From assembly GCA_014896295.1 (NCBI GenBank), contig JADBKR010000004.1:124001-188000 (forward strand): a DNA stretch of 64,000 nucleotides, written 5' to 3'. The translations under genes and the position numbers were made by a program. Positions 46,151 through 57,490 of this stretch are shown here, piece by piece; position 1 is the stretch's first letter; every line of letters starts with the position of its first letter. Under the pieces are notes generated by a model that did not search any database, was not told the DNA's origin, and saw nothing but the letters and a program-made list of their open reading frames with translations. This DNA comes from Limnochordaceae bacterium. Its GTDB lineage: Bacteria > Bacillota > Limnochordia > Limnochordales > Geochordaceae.

Positions 46151-47077
46151 GTGCGAGGCTCTACCAGGACCCTGGCGAGGCAGATATGCCGGGTAGTGGC
46201 TGCCGTTCTCCTGATGGCCGCGGGCGCCGGCCTGCGTTCCGTCGCCGTCCGGGCCGGCTCGACGGGAGGCGGCCTGCCGGATGACCCGGCCGCCCATGTC
46301 GCCCTGTTCGACGTCGCCGGGGCGTCGTCATCGGCTTCGGCCGTCCTGCTCAACCCTGCGGCGGCTGCGCAACTGGGGCGGCCTCTGGTGGCCGGGTGGG
46401 CGGTCGTGCCCTCCGCCGGCTCAGCGCCGGGGGACGCCCGGCCTCTTTATGCCGTAGCCCTGCTCGATCCGGGGACCGGGGGCCCGGGAGCCAGTCTATC
46501 CGGCGGGCTCACGGGCGTCTTCCGCCGGTCAGGCACGGATACGCCGGGCGACGGTGAGTTGCTCCGGCTCGCCTACACGGTGGCGGCCCGCATCGGCTCC
46601 GTCGCCCTCGGAGCCAGGGCCGGCTGGGAAAGGCGGCTCGCAGGCGCTGACCCCGAGCAGCAATGGACCGCCGACGTGGGCTTTCGCACCCAGCTCGGCG
46701 CCTGGCTGGCCGTGGGAGGCGCGATCGCCGGGATCCCGGTGGGAGCGAGCGACCTCGCCGCCAGGGCCCGGCGAGGAAGCGCCGGCCTCACCATCTCCTT
46801 CCCCGGACTCGCCGGAGGCCCCCTGGAGGGGAGCCTCCTGGCCCTCGGGTGGGACGATGCCAACCTCGAGTCCGGCGCCGGCACCACCCTGGTGGCCAGC
46901 GGGCGGCTGGCGGCCAACCGGATGGTGGCCCTGGACGCGGCGGCCGGATATGACCCGAGCACGAGACAGTTGGGTTACTGGGCAGTCGCACTGGCCGTGT
47001 TGCCGTCTCCTTTCGGTCTGGAAATCGGGTACTCCTCGAGCCGCTCCTATCGCCTGGGTATCGACTTTCAGCCGTGA
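46151..47077 (+). CDS. Exported protein, probable outer-membrane beta-barrel
   Basis: 308 aa from a GTG behind GAAAGGAAG. A signal peptide (residues about 12-35) is followed by DVAGASSSASAVLLNPAAAAQLGRPLVAG, like the N-terminal plug/strand of PorV/UPF0164-type barrel proteins. Many Gly/Ala-rich alternating strands follow. The last strand ends SYRLGIDFQP, with a penultimate-region aromatic as in barrel proteins. No named family is recognised with certainty. It follows the secretin gene and may be its outer-membrane partner. Confidence 0.6.
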   Translation: MRGSTRTLARQICRVVAAVLLMAAGAGLRSVAVRAGSTGGGLPDDPAAHVALFDVAGASSSASAVLLNPAAAAQLGRPLVAGWAVVPSAGSAPGDARPLYAVALLDPGTGGPGASLSGGLTGVFRRSGTDTPGDGELLRLAYTVAARIGSVALGARAGWERRLAGADPEQQWTADVGFRTQLGAWLAVGGAIAGIPVGASDLAARARRGSAGLTISFPGLAGGPLEGSLLALGWDDANLESGAGTTLVASGRLAANRMVALDAAAGYDPSTRQLGYWAVALAVLPSPFGLEIGYSSSRSYRLGIDFQP

Positions 47078-47125
47078 ACCGAAAAGGGTCCAGCGGCTCG
47101 GCCGGGGGTTTGGGGGGTTCCTTCA

Positions 47126-47865
47126 GTGACCGTTTTCGTAACGGAGACCTGGGCACAGCAGGGCAACGACGTAGGCCCGCTACCGGGCCATGAGGCGGAG
47201 CTCCACGAGCTGTGGTGGGCACACGAGGTCAAGACGATGCTGGCGGTGGTCCAGATGAGCCTGGCAGCCCTTCAGCGCAAGGCGCCGCCGGTGCGGGAGC
47301 TCGCGGCCCGAGAGATCGACACGGCGCAGGCCTCCATCCGCCGGGCCACGGCTCTCGTGGAAGGGGCCCTCGGCCGTCCCACTTTCCGCTTGATCGAAGG
47401 GGAACCGCTGCTCGTACCGGGCATGCTGCGCTCCGTGGCTTCCATGATACGCTCGGCAGCGGACGGGCGGGGCGAGTCGTCCGGGCCCGTGGAGGTCGTC
47501 GAACGCTATGACCCCTCGGTGCCCCTGATCTGGGGGATCGCCGGCTGCTCGAGGCGGCCTTCGTCAACCTCGCCATCAACAGCCTGCAGGCGATCGGAGC
47601 GGAGGGCGGGCGCATCGAGTTTTGCGTGGCCTCCACGCCGGCCGGCCTGGAGGTCTGCGTCCGCGACACCGGGCCGGGCTTTGCGCGACGCGGCCTGCCG
47701 GAGCTCGCCGACCCCGCGCTCCGGCAACTCGCCGGGTGCGGTGGGACGGGCCTGGGGCTGTCCATTGTCCGGGCGGCCGTGTACATCCACGGTGGCCGGC
47801 TTCACATCGGCGATATCGAGCCCCGCGGCGCAGAGGTCGGGATCGTGCTGCCGGTGTTCGGGTGA
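47126..47865 (+). CDS. Sensor histidine kinase without obvious sensor domain (frameshift near 47532)
   Basis: About 247 residues. A short N-terminus is followed by the H-box (WWAHEVKTMLAVVQMSL). After YDPSVPLIWG the frame breaks; the missing continuation DRRLLEAAFVNLAINSLQAIG is in another frame and contains the N-box. DTGPGFARRG (G1) and GGTGLGLSIV (G2) follow in that frame to a stop at 47865. Adding one G to the GGGGG run at 47530-47534 restores the frame. No membrane helix is present, so it is a cytoplasmic kinase. The LuxR-type regulator gene downstream is its likely partner. Confidence 0.82.
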
Positions 47866-47908
47866 CGGGCACGGTTCACAGGCATGCCCGACAGACAGGG
47901 GGAGTCGG

Positions 47909-48661
47909 ATGAACAGCGGGGATGCAGGCAAGGGCCAACCGGGCACGGTCGCCGAGCCGGCGCGGAGGGTGCTCGTCGTGGACGACGACCCCCTCTCCCG
48001 CAGCGCGTTGCGTTCTTTGCTCGACACGATTCCCGACGTGATCGTGGTCGGCGAGAGCTCGCAGGCGTCGGAGGCAGCGCAGCGGGTCGACAGCCTCCAG
48101 CCGGACGTGGTGCTGATCGACATCCAGATGGCCGGCCCCAACGGCCTCGAGCTGACCCGGAGCCTGGTGCAACGGCACCCTGACCTCAAGGTGCTCATGG
48201 TGAGCGTGCTGCCGGAAGATCCGTTCGCGGTCGAGGCGCTCAAGGCAGGAGCGCTCGGCTACCTCCACAAACGAGACGCCGGCACGCACCTGGAGCAAGC
48301 CCTCGCCCGGGTCGCCCTCGGCGAGGTCTACCTGGCCCCGTCGGTGGCTCCGAAACTGGTGCGCCGCCTGGTCCACGAGCGTGTCCAGGGTCCATCGGGT
48401 CAAGGACTCACCCCGAGGGAACGGGAGGTGCTGAAGCTCCTGGCCGCCGGCCGCAGCAACAAGGAGATCGCCACGGCGCTCGACGTGACGCCCAGGACCG
48501 TGAAGGCTCACGTGTCTCGGATTCTCCACAAGCTCCATCTGGACGACCGCTTCCAGGCGGCCCTGTACGCGCTGCGTTCGGGCATTGCGCCCGCTCCGGA
48601 CGCGGCGGCCCCTCCCACCGAGGGAGTGGCAGGCAGAGGGGGACGTTCCACGGAACCGTGA
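47909..48661 (+). CDS. NarL/LuxR-family response regulator (partner of the kinase)
   Basis: 250 aa, ATG behind AGGGGGAG. The receiver domain has VLVVDDDPLS, VVLIDIQMAGPNG (phospho-Asp) and YLHKRDAG (Lys). The LuxR helix-turn-helix is LTPREREVLKLLAAGRSNKEIATALDVTPRTVKAHVSRILHKL. A Pro/Ala-rich 30-residue tail follows. It lies 43 bp after the kinase gene and closes the plus-strand run that includes the secretin locus, so it is a candidate regulator of those genes. Confidence 0.92.
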   Translation: MNSGDAGKGQPGTVAEPARRVLVVDDDPLSRSALRSLLDTIPDVIVVGESSQASEAAQRVDSLQPDVVLIDIQMAGPNGLELTRSLVQRHPDLKVLMVSVLPEDPFAVEALKAGALGYLHKRDAGTHLEQALARVALGEVYLAPSVAPKLVRRLVHERVQGPSGQGLTPREREVLKLLAAGRSNKEIATALDVTPRTVKAHVSRILHKLHLDDRFQAALYALRSGIAPAPDAAAPPTEGVAGRGGRSTEP

Positions 48662-48695
48662 AAGGCCCCCTCCCGCTCACCCTCACCCGGGCCGC

Positions 48696-50083
<1,388 letters not shown>

Positions 50084-50085
50084 GT

Positions 50086-51708
50086 TCAACCCCTCCCTCT
50101 CTCCTGAGCGATGCCGGCGTGAGTTTCCCGCAGGTAGGACAGGCCGGGGATCGTGAGGAACTCGACGAACTCCGGATCGAGCACCAGCCGGTCGAGCAGC
50201 TGGGCCGCCTCGTCGAGCCGCAACGGGCCACCGTCGCCGCCGTCCGCACCCGAGGCGGCAGGCGAGGAGCCGGCCTCGGCGCGCAGGCGTTGCAGCTGCT
50301 CCGCTCGCGCGGACCGGTAGAGGGCCCCGAAGTCCCGGTGGCGCACCCACTGCCACAGCTGAGACCGAGCGATCTCGGCCGTGGCGGTGTCTTCCATCAG
50401 GTGATGGATCGCCACCGCCCCCCGGCCGCTCAGCCATGCGGCCAGATAGCGCAGCGCCACGTCGATGTCGCCGGCGAGGCCCCCCTCGGTGATGGGCCCG
50501 TCAGGAATCGCGAGCAGCTCCTCCGGGCGCTCCGGAGCCGGGGACATCCGCTCGAGCTGGTTGGGCCCCGGGAAGGCCCGCTCGAAGACCTCCCGCACCA
50601 CCCCGACCAGCCCCGGGTGCGCGACCCACGCGCCGTCGTACCCCTCACCCGCCTCCCGCTCTTTGTCTGCCCGCACCTGGGCGAGCGCCCGCTCGTTGGC
50701 GTCGGGATCGTCCTTGCGCGGGATGTACGCCGACATCCCGCCGATGGCGTGGGCGCCGCGCCGGTGGCAGACGTGGACGAGCAGCTGCGACGCCGTGCGC
50801 AAGAACGGCGTGGACGGCACCGTCAGAAGCGCCCTGTCCGGCAGCACTCGGTCGGGACGGTGGGCAAAGGTCTTGATGAAGCTGAAGATGTAATCCCACC
50901 GCCCGAGGTTGAGCCCGGTGATCCGCTCCCGGAGCTCGTACAGGATCCCCTCCATCTCGAGCGCCGCCAGGACGTGCTCGATGAGCACGGTGGCCCGGAT
51001 GGAGCGGCTCGGCAGGCCCAGGCGCTGCTCGCTCCACTCGAACACCTCGTTCCACAGCCGGGCCTCCGCTGCGCCCTCGAGCTTGGGAAGGTAGAAGTAC
51101 GGGCCGCTGCCCCGTTGCAGGAGCTCCCGGGCGTTGTGGAAGGCGAACAGCCCGAAGTCGAACAGCGAGGCGGAAACGGGCCGGCCGTCCACCCACACCC
51201 CGGGCTCGTCGAGATGCCAACCCCTGGGCCGAACGCTCAAGACCGCCGGTTGGGAGCCGAGCCGGTACACCCGACCGTCGGGCGCGACGTAGCTCAACGT
51301 ACGGCGGACGGCCTGCCGGAGGTGGGCCTGCCCCTGCACCATGTTGGCCCACGTGGGGGCGTTGGCGTCCTCGAAATCGGCCATGAAGACCTGGGCTCCC
51401 GAGTTGAGGGCGTTGATGATCATCTTCGGGTCGGTCGGGCCCGTGATCTCGACGCGCCGGTCCACGAGGTCGGATGGGGGCGGCGCTACCTTCCACTCGC
51501 CCACCGGGCCCGCCCGAAGGTCGAGCCCTTTACCTTCGCGCACCTCTTCGAGCCGGTCGATGCGCCGACGGAGCAACTCCTGCCGTGCCTGCCCGAACGT
51601 CCTGGCCAGTGCCGCCACGAAAGCGAGGGCAGCCGGGGTGAGCACGCTCTCGGAGCCCGGTACGGGCGGTTCTCTGAGCTCCACGCCGTCCGGCACCTGG
51701 TAAGACAA
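50086..51708 (-). CDS. aceB: Malate synthase A
   Basis: Condenses glyoxylate and acetyl-CoA to malate, 540 aa, the usual length of malate synthase A. The TTG at 51708, nine bases after a perfect AAGGAGG, is the best start; the open frame runs further up without support. Family blocks: [102 protein letters not shown] and [10 protein letters not shown] with catalytic Arg and Asp positions present. With aceA it allows growth on acetate or fatty acids. Confidence 0.95.
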   Translation of the reverse strand: MSYQVPDGVELREPPVPGSESVLTPAALAFVAALARTFGQARQELLRRRIDRLEEVREGKGLDLRAGPVGEWKVAPPPSDLVDRRVEITGPTDPKMIINALNSGAQVFMADFEDANAPTWANMVQGQAHLRQAVRRTLSYVAPDGRVYRLGSQPAVLSVRPRGWHLDEPGVWVDGRPVSASLFDFGLFAFHNARELLQRGSGPYFYLPKLEGAAEARLWNEVFEWSEQRLGLPSRSIRATVLIEHVLAALEMEGILYELRERITGLNLGRWDYIFSFIKTFAHRPDRVLPDRALLTVPSTPFLRTASQLLVHVCHRRGAHAIGGMSAYIPRKDDPDANERALAQVRADKEREAGEGYDGAWVAHPGLVGVVREVFERAFPGPNQLERMSPAPERPEELLAIPDGPITEGGLAGDIDVALRYLAAWLSGRGAVAIHHLMEDTATAEIARSQLWQWVRHRDFGALYRSARAEQLQRLRAEAGSSPAASGADGGDGGPLRLDEAAQLLDRLVLDPEFVEFLTIPGLSYLRETHAGIAQERGRG

Positions 51709-52075
51709 ACCACAGCGCCTCCTTCCTCGGGTACGGGAGCGTGAGGCCGGATCCAGCCGCAGACGGAGGCCGATGGTTTGCACGGAAGGCAGTGTGTATA
51801 CAGGGTGTGGGATCCACACTAGCGATTCGATCTCCGGGGCGCAAGCGAGATTTCGCTCCGGGAGAGACGAAGCTGGCCAGGAAGGCTCGCCAAAGCGCCG
51901 CCTAGCTCGCCCGGCCACACAGAGAGGCTTTTCGCAACCCAGGCCCGCCGACAAAACCTTTGATACCCCTTGCAGATACCTGGGGAAGTCTCCTAGGATA
52001 GACGTCAAAGGTTCGAAGCTTACCTTTGTGACAACGGTTGCTACCATGCCCCGGCCGTTGAAAGGGGGGAAATGG
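51709..52075. other. Divergent intergenic region upstream of aceB and the universal stress gene
   Basis: About 370 bases with no gene. It holds a TGTATACA palindrome, a GTGTGG-GAT-CCACAC inverted repeat and the SD sequences of both divergent genes. No RNA gene was recognised. Confidence 0.5.
51795..51819. promoter_or_regulatory. Palindromes TGTATACA and GTGTGG-N3-CCACAC upstream of aceB
   Basis: TGTATACA (51795-51802) is a perfect 8-bp palindrome of the type bound by GntR-family regulators. The second repeat (51805-51819) has perfect 6-bp arms. They lie about 90-110 bp before the aceB start on the minus strand and are candidate operators for the glyoxylate shunt. Confidence 0.3.
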
Positions 52076-52516
52076 GTGTTGCGGGTGCTCGTGGCGGTCG
52101 ACGGTTCCGAGGGCGCGCGCAAGGCGGTCGACGTCACGGCCCGGTTGCTCGAGGAGGTGGCCCGGCCGGACGTCATCCTGCTCCACGTCCTCCCCGGACA
52201 GCGGGGCCTGGAGTACCTCAGCTCGTCCCCCGAGCTCTGGGAACGCATCCAGGACCTGTCGGCCGAGGAAGAGGAGGAGGGCCGGCAGCTTCTCCAGCGC
52301 TACAAAGAGCGCCTCTCCGGACTGCCTTCCGCTCCCGAACTGCTCCTCCGGCGAGGGGACCCTGCCGAGACCATCCTCGCCACCGCCCAGGAACGCAAGG
52401 TCGACCTCATCGTCATGGGTGCCCGGGGCCTGGGCCCGGTCGCTCAACTCATCCTCGGCAGCGTCAGCCACAAGGTACTCCACCTGGCGAGCTGTCCCGT
52501 ACTCATCGCGCGGTGA
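52076..52516 (+). CDS. Universal stress protein, UspA family
   Basis: 146 aa from the GTG at 52076 behind AAAGGGGGG; this gives the canonical MLRVLVAVDGSEGARKAVD start. Upstream in-frame codons would add unrelated sequence. The ATP-binding signature G-x2-G-x9-G-S is present in MGARGLGPVAQLILGSVSHKV, so it is probably an ATP-binding Usp. The protein ends HLASCPVLIAR, typical of the family. The gene lies 58 bp before the MHS-family symporter gene, perhaps as a regulator of transport. Confidence 0.92.
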   Translation: MLRVLVAVDGSEGARKAVDVTARLLEEVARPDVILLHVLPGQRGLEYLSSSPELWERIQDLSAEEEEEGRQLLQRYKERLSGLPSAPELLLRRGDPAETILATAQERKVDLIVMGARGLGPVAQLILGSVSHKVLHLASCPVLIAR

Positions 52517-52574
52517 CGGCGGGAAAGCATGGTGGAGCGGTCCCTTCCCATTCGACGCACGGGGGGTTGAAACC

Positions 52575-53943
52575 ATGGAGGCTCGGGCTGGAGCGCACGC
52601 AGCCGTGGTACAGGCGCGAGCGCACGAGACCACCGCCAGGCTCTGGCACGTGATCGCCGCGTCGACGGGCGGCACGCTCATCGAATGGTACGACTTCTAC
52701 ATCTACGGCAGCCTGGCCACCGTCATCGCGGGAGCATTCTTCCCGCCCGGCCATCCCACGGCCGCGTTCTTGGCCACGCTGGCGACGTTCGCCACCGGGT
52801 TCGCCGTGAGGCCTTTCGGCGCGCTCGTGTTCGGGCGCATCGGCGACCTGGTGGGCCGTAAGTACGCCTTCTTGGTGACGCTCACCATCATGGGCGGTTC
52901 GACGATGGCCATCGGGCTCGTGCCGTCGTACGCATCCATCGGCCTGTTTGCGCCGCTCATCGTGTTGCTGCTCCGGTTGCTCCAGGGCCTGGCGCTGGGC
53001 GGCGAGTACGGCGGAGCGGCGGTCTACGTCGCCGAGCATGCACCCGACGGGCGGCGGGCTTCTATACCAGCTTCATCCAGACGACGGCGACGCTCGGGCT
53101 CTTCGTCTCGCTGGGGGTCATCCTGGCGGTCCGGCTCTCCCTGCCGGAGGCGGACTTCAACGCCTGGGGCTGGCGCATCCCCTTCCTGCTCTCGAGCGTG
53201 CTGCTCGCGCTCTCCCTGTACATGCGGGTGCGGCTCAAGGAGTCGCCGCTCTTCAGCAGGCTCAAGCAGGCCGGGCGCACCTCGCGCTCCCCCTGCGCGA
53301 CACCGGGCGCAATTGGAAGCTGATGGCGCTTGCGCTGTTCGGCGCCACCGCGGGGCAAGGGGTGGTGTGGTATACCGGCCAGTTCTACGCCCTATACTTC
53401 CTGCAAAACACGCTCAAGGTGCCGTTCGTGACCTCCAACGTCATCATTGCCGTGGCGCTGGCCCTCGGCACCCCGTTCTTCATCTTCTTCGGGTGGCTGT
53501 CCGACAAGGTGGGCCGCAAGCCGGTCATGATGGCCGGTAACCTGCTGGCGGTCCTCACGTACTATCCCATCTACCAGGCCATGAAGGCGTTCTCGGACCC
53601 CTTCAACCCGGTGGGCCTGACCCTCATGGTCTTCCTGCAGGTGCTCTACGTGACCATGGTCTACGGGCCCATCGCAGCGTTCCTGGTGGAGCTGTTCCCT
53701 GCGAAGATCCGCTACACGTCGCTCTCCTTGCCGTATCACCTCGGCAACGGGTGGTTCGGAGGGTTCACTCCGCTCATCGCTTCGTCGGCGGTGGCGGCCA
53801 CGGGCAACATTTACGCCGGGCTCGTCTACCCGGTGGCCGTGGCGGCCATGACCTTCGTGGTGGGTACCTTGCTGGTCAAGGAGACCCACAAGGTCTCCAT
53901 CTGGGAAGAGGTCGAGGGGTTGGAGGCGGCCGGCGCCGAGTAG
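52575..53943 (+). CDS. MFS metabolite:H+ symporter, MHS family (two frameshifts)
   Basis: Inner-membrane transporter of about 456 residues and 12 helices. The start has STGGTLIEWYDFYIYGSLA, the MHS signature, followed by GRIGDLVGRKYAF (A-motif) and LALGGEYGGAAVYVAEHAP. After PDGRR (near 53055) the frame shifts and FYTSFIQTTATLGLFVSLGV, WGWRIPFLLS and RLKESPLFSRLKQ continue one frame over. Near 53280-53295 a second shift leads to PLRDTGRNWKLMALALFG and the rest, with FFGWLSDKVGRKPVM and the C-terminal half. Each shift corresponds to one missing base in a G- or C-rich run. Relatives carry organic acids or betaine; the substrate is unknown, but the aceBA neighbours suggest an organic acid. Confidence 0.8.
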
Positions 53944-54030
53944 CGGGGGCGCCGGCGCGAGAGACGGTACAGGCGCTCTGCACGGCCCGGGATACGGTGT
54001 GCGTGCGGGCGTGCCGTGCGGACCCATTCG

Positions 54031-54060
54031 GGGGCTTTTCACCGGTGCGTGAAAAGCCCC
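54031..54060 (+). terminator. Rho-independent terminator after the MHS symporter gene
   Basis: GGGGCTTTTCAC and GTGAAAAGCCCC pair perfectly over 12 bp around a CGGTGC loop, followed by TTCTGCGTT. It separates the symporter gene from the men operon promoter. Confidence 0.8.
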
Positions 54061-54063
54061 TTC

Positions 54064-54092
54064 TGCGTTACCCCTCTGCACGGTGGTATAAT
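54064..54092 (+). promoter_or_regulatory. Putative promoter of the men operon
   Basis: A consensus TATAAT at 54087-54092 lies 26 bp before the menF start, with a poor -35 element 17 bp upstream. The implied leader is short, and no clear SD precedes the menF ATG. Confidence 0.5.
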
Positions 54093-54117
54093 CCCGCTAG
54101 ACTGACTGGTCGGTTCG

Positions 54118-55710
54118 ATGGCGGCGCCGGTGGGGATGGGGTCGTTGGCACGGGCAATCCATCTCGCGGTCGAGGCGGCAAGAAAGCGGGCACGAGCGCT
54201 CGGACACCCGGTACTGGCCAGCGCGGTCTTGCCGGTGGGCCGTCTCGACCCGTCGGCCGCGTTCGTGGGCGCCCTCTCGTGGCCGGGACATGCCCCCGGG
54301 CCGTCTCGTAGCGCTCCTGGTTGGCAGCGCTTCGCCCTGGCCGCTGGCGACGAAGGGCCGACGATCATAGGCGTTGGCGCCGAGTGGACGCTCACGGCAG
54401 CAGGGGACGCCCGTTTCGAGGAGATCCAGGCCCGCTTCCGCCGCCTCGCGGAAGCGTCGACCATCCTTCGCGACGGCCACGGGGACCTTCGCGACGGCCA
54501 CGGGGATGGCCATCCTGCTGCCACGGGCATCGTGGCGCTGGGCGGCTTTCGCTATGATCCGCACCGGTCACCCGATGCCGCCTGGCAGCAGATCGCCGAC
54601 GCGGACTTCATGATCCCCCGGTTCTTGCTGACGATACCGGCAGGGTCGGAGCCGGCCCTGCTCACGATCAACCTGGCCGTTTCTCCTTCTGCCGATGCCG
54701 GCTTGACGGCCTCCCAGGCGGCCTCGCAGGCTCGCGCCTTGATCGAGGCCATTTCGCAAGGTCTGCCGGCCCAGCCGCCGGCGGTGTCGCAAGCTCCACC
54801 GCCTGTGCCCGATGACGGCGCACGACGGTGGCTGCGCGATGACGGCGCGGATCGCTGGCTGCACGAGGTGCGCCTTGCAGTCGACGCCATCCGCGAAGGC
54901 CGCCTCTCGAAGGTGGTGCTGGCCCGGGCGCTCGACGTGGAGGCTCCCGGCCCCCTCGACCTGGGGCGCCTTTTCGAGGCGCTCTGGGGCCAGTGCCCCG
55001 GCTGCGCCCGCTTCGCGCTGTCGTACGGCGGGATGTGGTTCATCGGCGCGTCGCCGGAGCGGCTCGCGGCCGTCGACGCCGGCGGGCAGGTCCGTTGCAT
55101 GGCGCTGGCCGGTTCCACGGGCCGGGCAACGAGCTTTCACGAAGACGAGGCGCTGGCCCGGGCGCTTTTCGACAGCCCCAAGGAGCGCCACGAGCACCGG
55201 CTCGTCGTCGACGCCCTGCGCGAGGCGCTCGCTCCCCTGACGGAGTCGCTGCAGGTGCCAGGCACCCCACGCCTGCTGCGGCTGGCCTCCGTCCAGCATC
55301 TGCACACCCCGCTCGCCGGGCGCCTGCGCGCCGGCATCTCCGTCGTGGACGTGGTGAAAGCTCTGCATCCCACGCCGGCGGTCGGTGGCCATCCGAAAGC
55401 GGCCGCCCTGGAATGGCTGCGGGGGCACGAGGAGTTCGACCGGGGCTGGTACTCGGCTCCCATCGGCTGGTGGGACGCTCAGGGCAACGGCGACTTCTGG
55501 GTCGCCATTCGCTCGGCGCGGCTGGAAGAGGCCCGGGCCACCCTCTTCGCCGGATGCGGCATCGTCGCCGACTCCCGCCCCGAGAGCGAGTGGGAGGAGT
55601 CGTGGCTCAAGCTCCAGCCCATGCTGCGCGTCCTCGAGGAAGGCTGGAGGCGGGGGAGGGTCGAGCGCACTCGTGAACCCGGCCGAGGTCACCTACCTCT
55701 ACGTGCGTGA
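54118..55710 (+). CDS. menF: Isochorismate synthase MenF
   Basis: First enzyme of menaquinone synthesis, chorismate to isochorismate, 530 aa. The C-terminal chorismate-binding domain (residues about 250-510) has the catalytic Lys in LSKVVLARALD, GASPERLAAV, ALAGSTGRA, HLHTPLAGRL, LHPTPAVGGHPKAAAL and AGCGIVADSRPESEWEESWLKLQPML. The N-terminal half is weakly conserved and contains a 21-bp tandem duplication. The ATG at 54118 has no clear SD and lies close to the predicted transcription start. It overlaps menD by 38 bp. The order menF-D-H-B-A-E is a typical Firmicute-like men cluster. Confidence 0.92.
   Translation: MAAPVGMGSLARAIHLAVEAARKRARALGHPVLASAVLPVGRLDPSAAFVGALSWPGHAPGPSRSAPGWQRFALAAGDEGPTIIGVGAEWTLTAAGDARFEEIQARFRRLAEASTILRDGHGDLRDGHGDGHPAATGIVALGGFRYDPHRSPDAAWQQIADADFMIPRFLLTIPAGSEPALLTINLAVSPSADAGLTASQAASQARALIEAISQGLPAQPPAVSQAPPPVPDDGARRWLRDDGADRWLHEVRLAVDAIREGRLSKVVLARALDVEAPGPLDLGRLFEALWGQCPGCARFALSYGGMWFIGASPERLAAVDAGGQVRCMALAGSTGRATSFHEDEALARALFDSPKERHEHRLVVDALREALAPLTESLQVPGTPRLLRLASVQHLHTPLAGRLRAGISVVDVVKALHPTPAVGGHPKAAALEWLRGHEEFDRGWYSAPIGWWDAQGNGDFWVAIRSARLEEARATLFAGCGIVADSRPESEWEESWLKLQPMLRVLEEGWRRGRVERTREPGRGHLPLRA
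54465..54506. repeat. 21-bp tandem duplication inside menF
   Basis: Two identical 21-bp copies (54465-54485 and 54486-54506) follow each other without a gap and encode a repeated LRDGHGD peptide near residue 120. The repeat keeps the frame, and a partial third unit (GDGHPA) follows. Confidence 0.9.
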
Positions 55711-57490
55711 GTTCGTCGACGCCCTGGCCGTGTCGGGACTGCGCCACGTCTGCCTGGCGCCAGGATCGCGATCGACGCCGCTCGCGATGGTGCTGGCGGA
55801 GCACCCGGGGGTGCGCGTCTGGACCCACGTCGACGAGCGCTCGTGCGCCTTTTTTGCGCTCGGCATGGCCAGGGGGTTGCGGGAGCCCGTCGCCGTCGTC
55901 TGCACGTCCGGCACTGCGGCCGCCAACTTCTACCCCGCCGTGATCGAGGCCCGGTATGCCCGGGTGCCGCTCGTGGTGCTGACGGCCGACCGCCCTCCGG
56001 AGCTGCGTGACGTGGGTGCCTCCCAGGCCATCGACCAGCTGGGCCTGTACGGGCCCCACGTCAAGTGGTTCGTGGACGCAGCCCCTCCGGAGGCCTCCGG
56101 CCGGATGCTGCGGTACGCCCGCATGCTGGCGGCCCGAGCCGTCCGGGCCGCCGCGGCGGAGCCGGCAGGCCCCGTGCACCTCAACTTCCCTTTCCGGGAA
56201 CCCCTGGTGCCGCAGGCGCCCGAGGCCGCCGGCGGCGACGGGCCGGCCGCCTGGAGCACGGACTCCCTCAGGCTCGTCGAGGGCCGGCGAACCGTCGACC
56301 CTGCCGTCCTCGACGACATCGCGCGGTGGATCGCGGGTTCGCCCCGGCCCCTTTTCGTGCTGGGCCCGCAGGAGGACCCACGCCTGGCGGCGCTCGCAAG
56401 CGGGTTTGCGGCCCGGGTGGGAGCGCCGCTGCTGGCCGACCCTCTTTCCCAGGCCCGGTGGGGACGTCACGAGCTGCGAGCGGTGGTCGACAGCTACGAC
56501 CTCTTCTTGCGGGACGAGGCGTTGGCGGACCAGCTACGCCCCACCGCCATCGTGCGCCTGGGAGCGGCGCCCGTCTCCAAGGCGTTGCTCGGCTACCTGG
56601 AGCGCCGCCTCGACGTCCCCCAGGTGGTCGTGGATCCCGGGGGCGGATGGCGGGACCCGGCGCTGTCGGCCACGCAGGTTTGGCCGGTGGATCCGGTGGC
56701 GCTGCTCGAGGAGCTATCCCGCTACGTGGAGGCGCCGGAAGGGCCGGGCAACCAGCCACGCGCCGGCGTCCTGCAGCTGCAGGGGTCCCGCCAGGAGGAG
56801 CGCCGGGCCTGGCTGGAGCGCTGGCTCGCCCTGCACCGCGCAGCTCGCCAGGCGGCCTGGCGGCTGCTCTCAGAAGGCGAGGGGCTCTCCGAGGCCCGGG
56901 CGATCGCAGAGCTGGTCCGGTTGCTGCCCGATGGCTCGACTCTTTACGCCGGCAACAGCATGCCGGTGCGTGACCTGGACGGCTTCGCAGAGGCCGGCCC
57001 CCGGGCGATCCGGGCGCTGGGCAACCGGGGCGCGAGCGGCATCGACGGCGTGGTCTCGAGTGCCCTGGGGGTCGCGGCGGTGAGCAAGGGGCCGGTGGCG
57101 CTCGCCATCGGGGATCTCTCCTTCTACCACGACCTCAACGGCCTGCTGGCCGCGCGCCTGCACTCCCTCTCGCTCACGGTACTGCTCCTGCACAACGACG
57201 GCGGCGGCATCTTCTCCTTGCTGCCCCAGGCCGACCACCCCCAACACTTCGAGCAGCTGTTCGGCACGCCCACCGGGTTGGATTTCCGGCCTGCCGTGGA
57301 GATGTACGGAGGGCGCTTCACGAGGGTGGCGAGCTGGGGCGAGTTCCAACGCGCCGTGCGGCAGGGACTGGAGGCGGGCGGCCTCTCGGTGGTCGAGGTT
57401 CGCACCGAGCGCAGCGCCAACGCGGCCCACCACCGGCGGTTGTGGGACCAGGTGGTGCAGGAAGTGCGGGCGGCGGTGGGGCTCTCATGA
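55673..57490 (+). CDS. menD: SEPHCHC synthase MenD
   Basis: Thiamine diphosphate enzyme joining isochorismate and 2-oxoglutarate, 605 aa. GTG start overlapping the menF end, with GGGGGAGGG a little upstream. [31 protein letters not shown] and [17 protein letters not shown] form the N-terminal PYR domain with the catalytic Glu region; [14 protein letters not shown] follows. The C-terminal domain has [20 protein letters not shown] and the ThDP motif [16 protein letters not shown], plus [12 protein letters not shown]. All MenD landmarks are intact. Its stop overlaps the menH start (ATGA). Confidence 0.95.
   Translation: MNPAEVTYLYVREFVDALAVSGLRHVCLAPGSRSTPLAMVLAEHPGVRVWTHVDERSCAFFALGMARGLREPVAVVCTSGTAAANFYPAVIEARYARVPLVVLTADRPPELRDVGASQAIDQLGLYGPHVKWFVDAAPPEASGRMLRYARMLAARAVRAAAAEPAGPVHLNFPFREPLVPQAPEAAGGDGPAAWSTDSLRLVEGRRTVDPAVLDDIARWIAGSPRPLFVLGPQEDPRLAALASGFAARVGAPLLADPLSQARWGRHELRAVVDSYDLFLRDEALADQLRPTAIVRLGAAPVSKALLGYLERRLDVPQVVVDPGGGWRDPALSATQVWPVDPVALLEELSRYVEAPEGPGNQPRAGVLQLQGSRQEERRAWLERWLALHRAARQAAWRLLSEGEGLSEARAIAELVRLLPDGSTLYAGNSMPVRDLDGFAEAGPRAIRALGNRGASGIDGVVSSALGVAAVSKGPVALAIGDLSFYHDLNGLLAARLHSLSLTVLLLHNDGGGIFSLLPQADHPQHFEQLFGTPTGLDFRPAVEMYGGRFTRVASWGEFQRAVRQGLEAGGLSVVEVRTERSANAAHHRRLWDQVVQEVRAAVGLS

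Noticed and set aside
47126-48661. A 511-aa hybrid histidine kinase-response regulator
   Set aside because: The middle of the frame is noise while the N, G1 and G2 boxes of the kinase lie in a neighbouring frame. The regulator has its own SD and ATG at 47909, so these are two genes.
50119-51744. A 541-aa plus-strand frame opposite malate synthase
   Set aside because: Malate synthase motifs on the minus strand are unambiguous; the plus frame has no domain and shadow-type composition.
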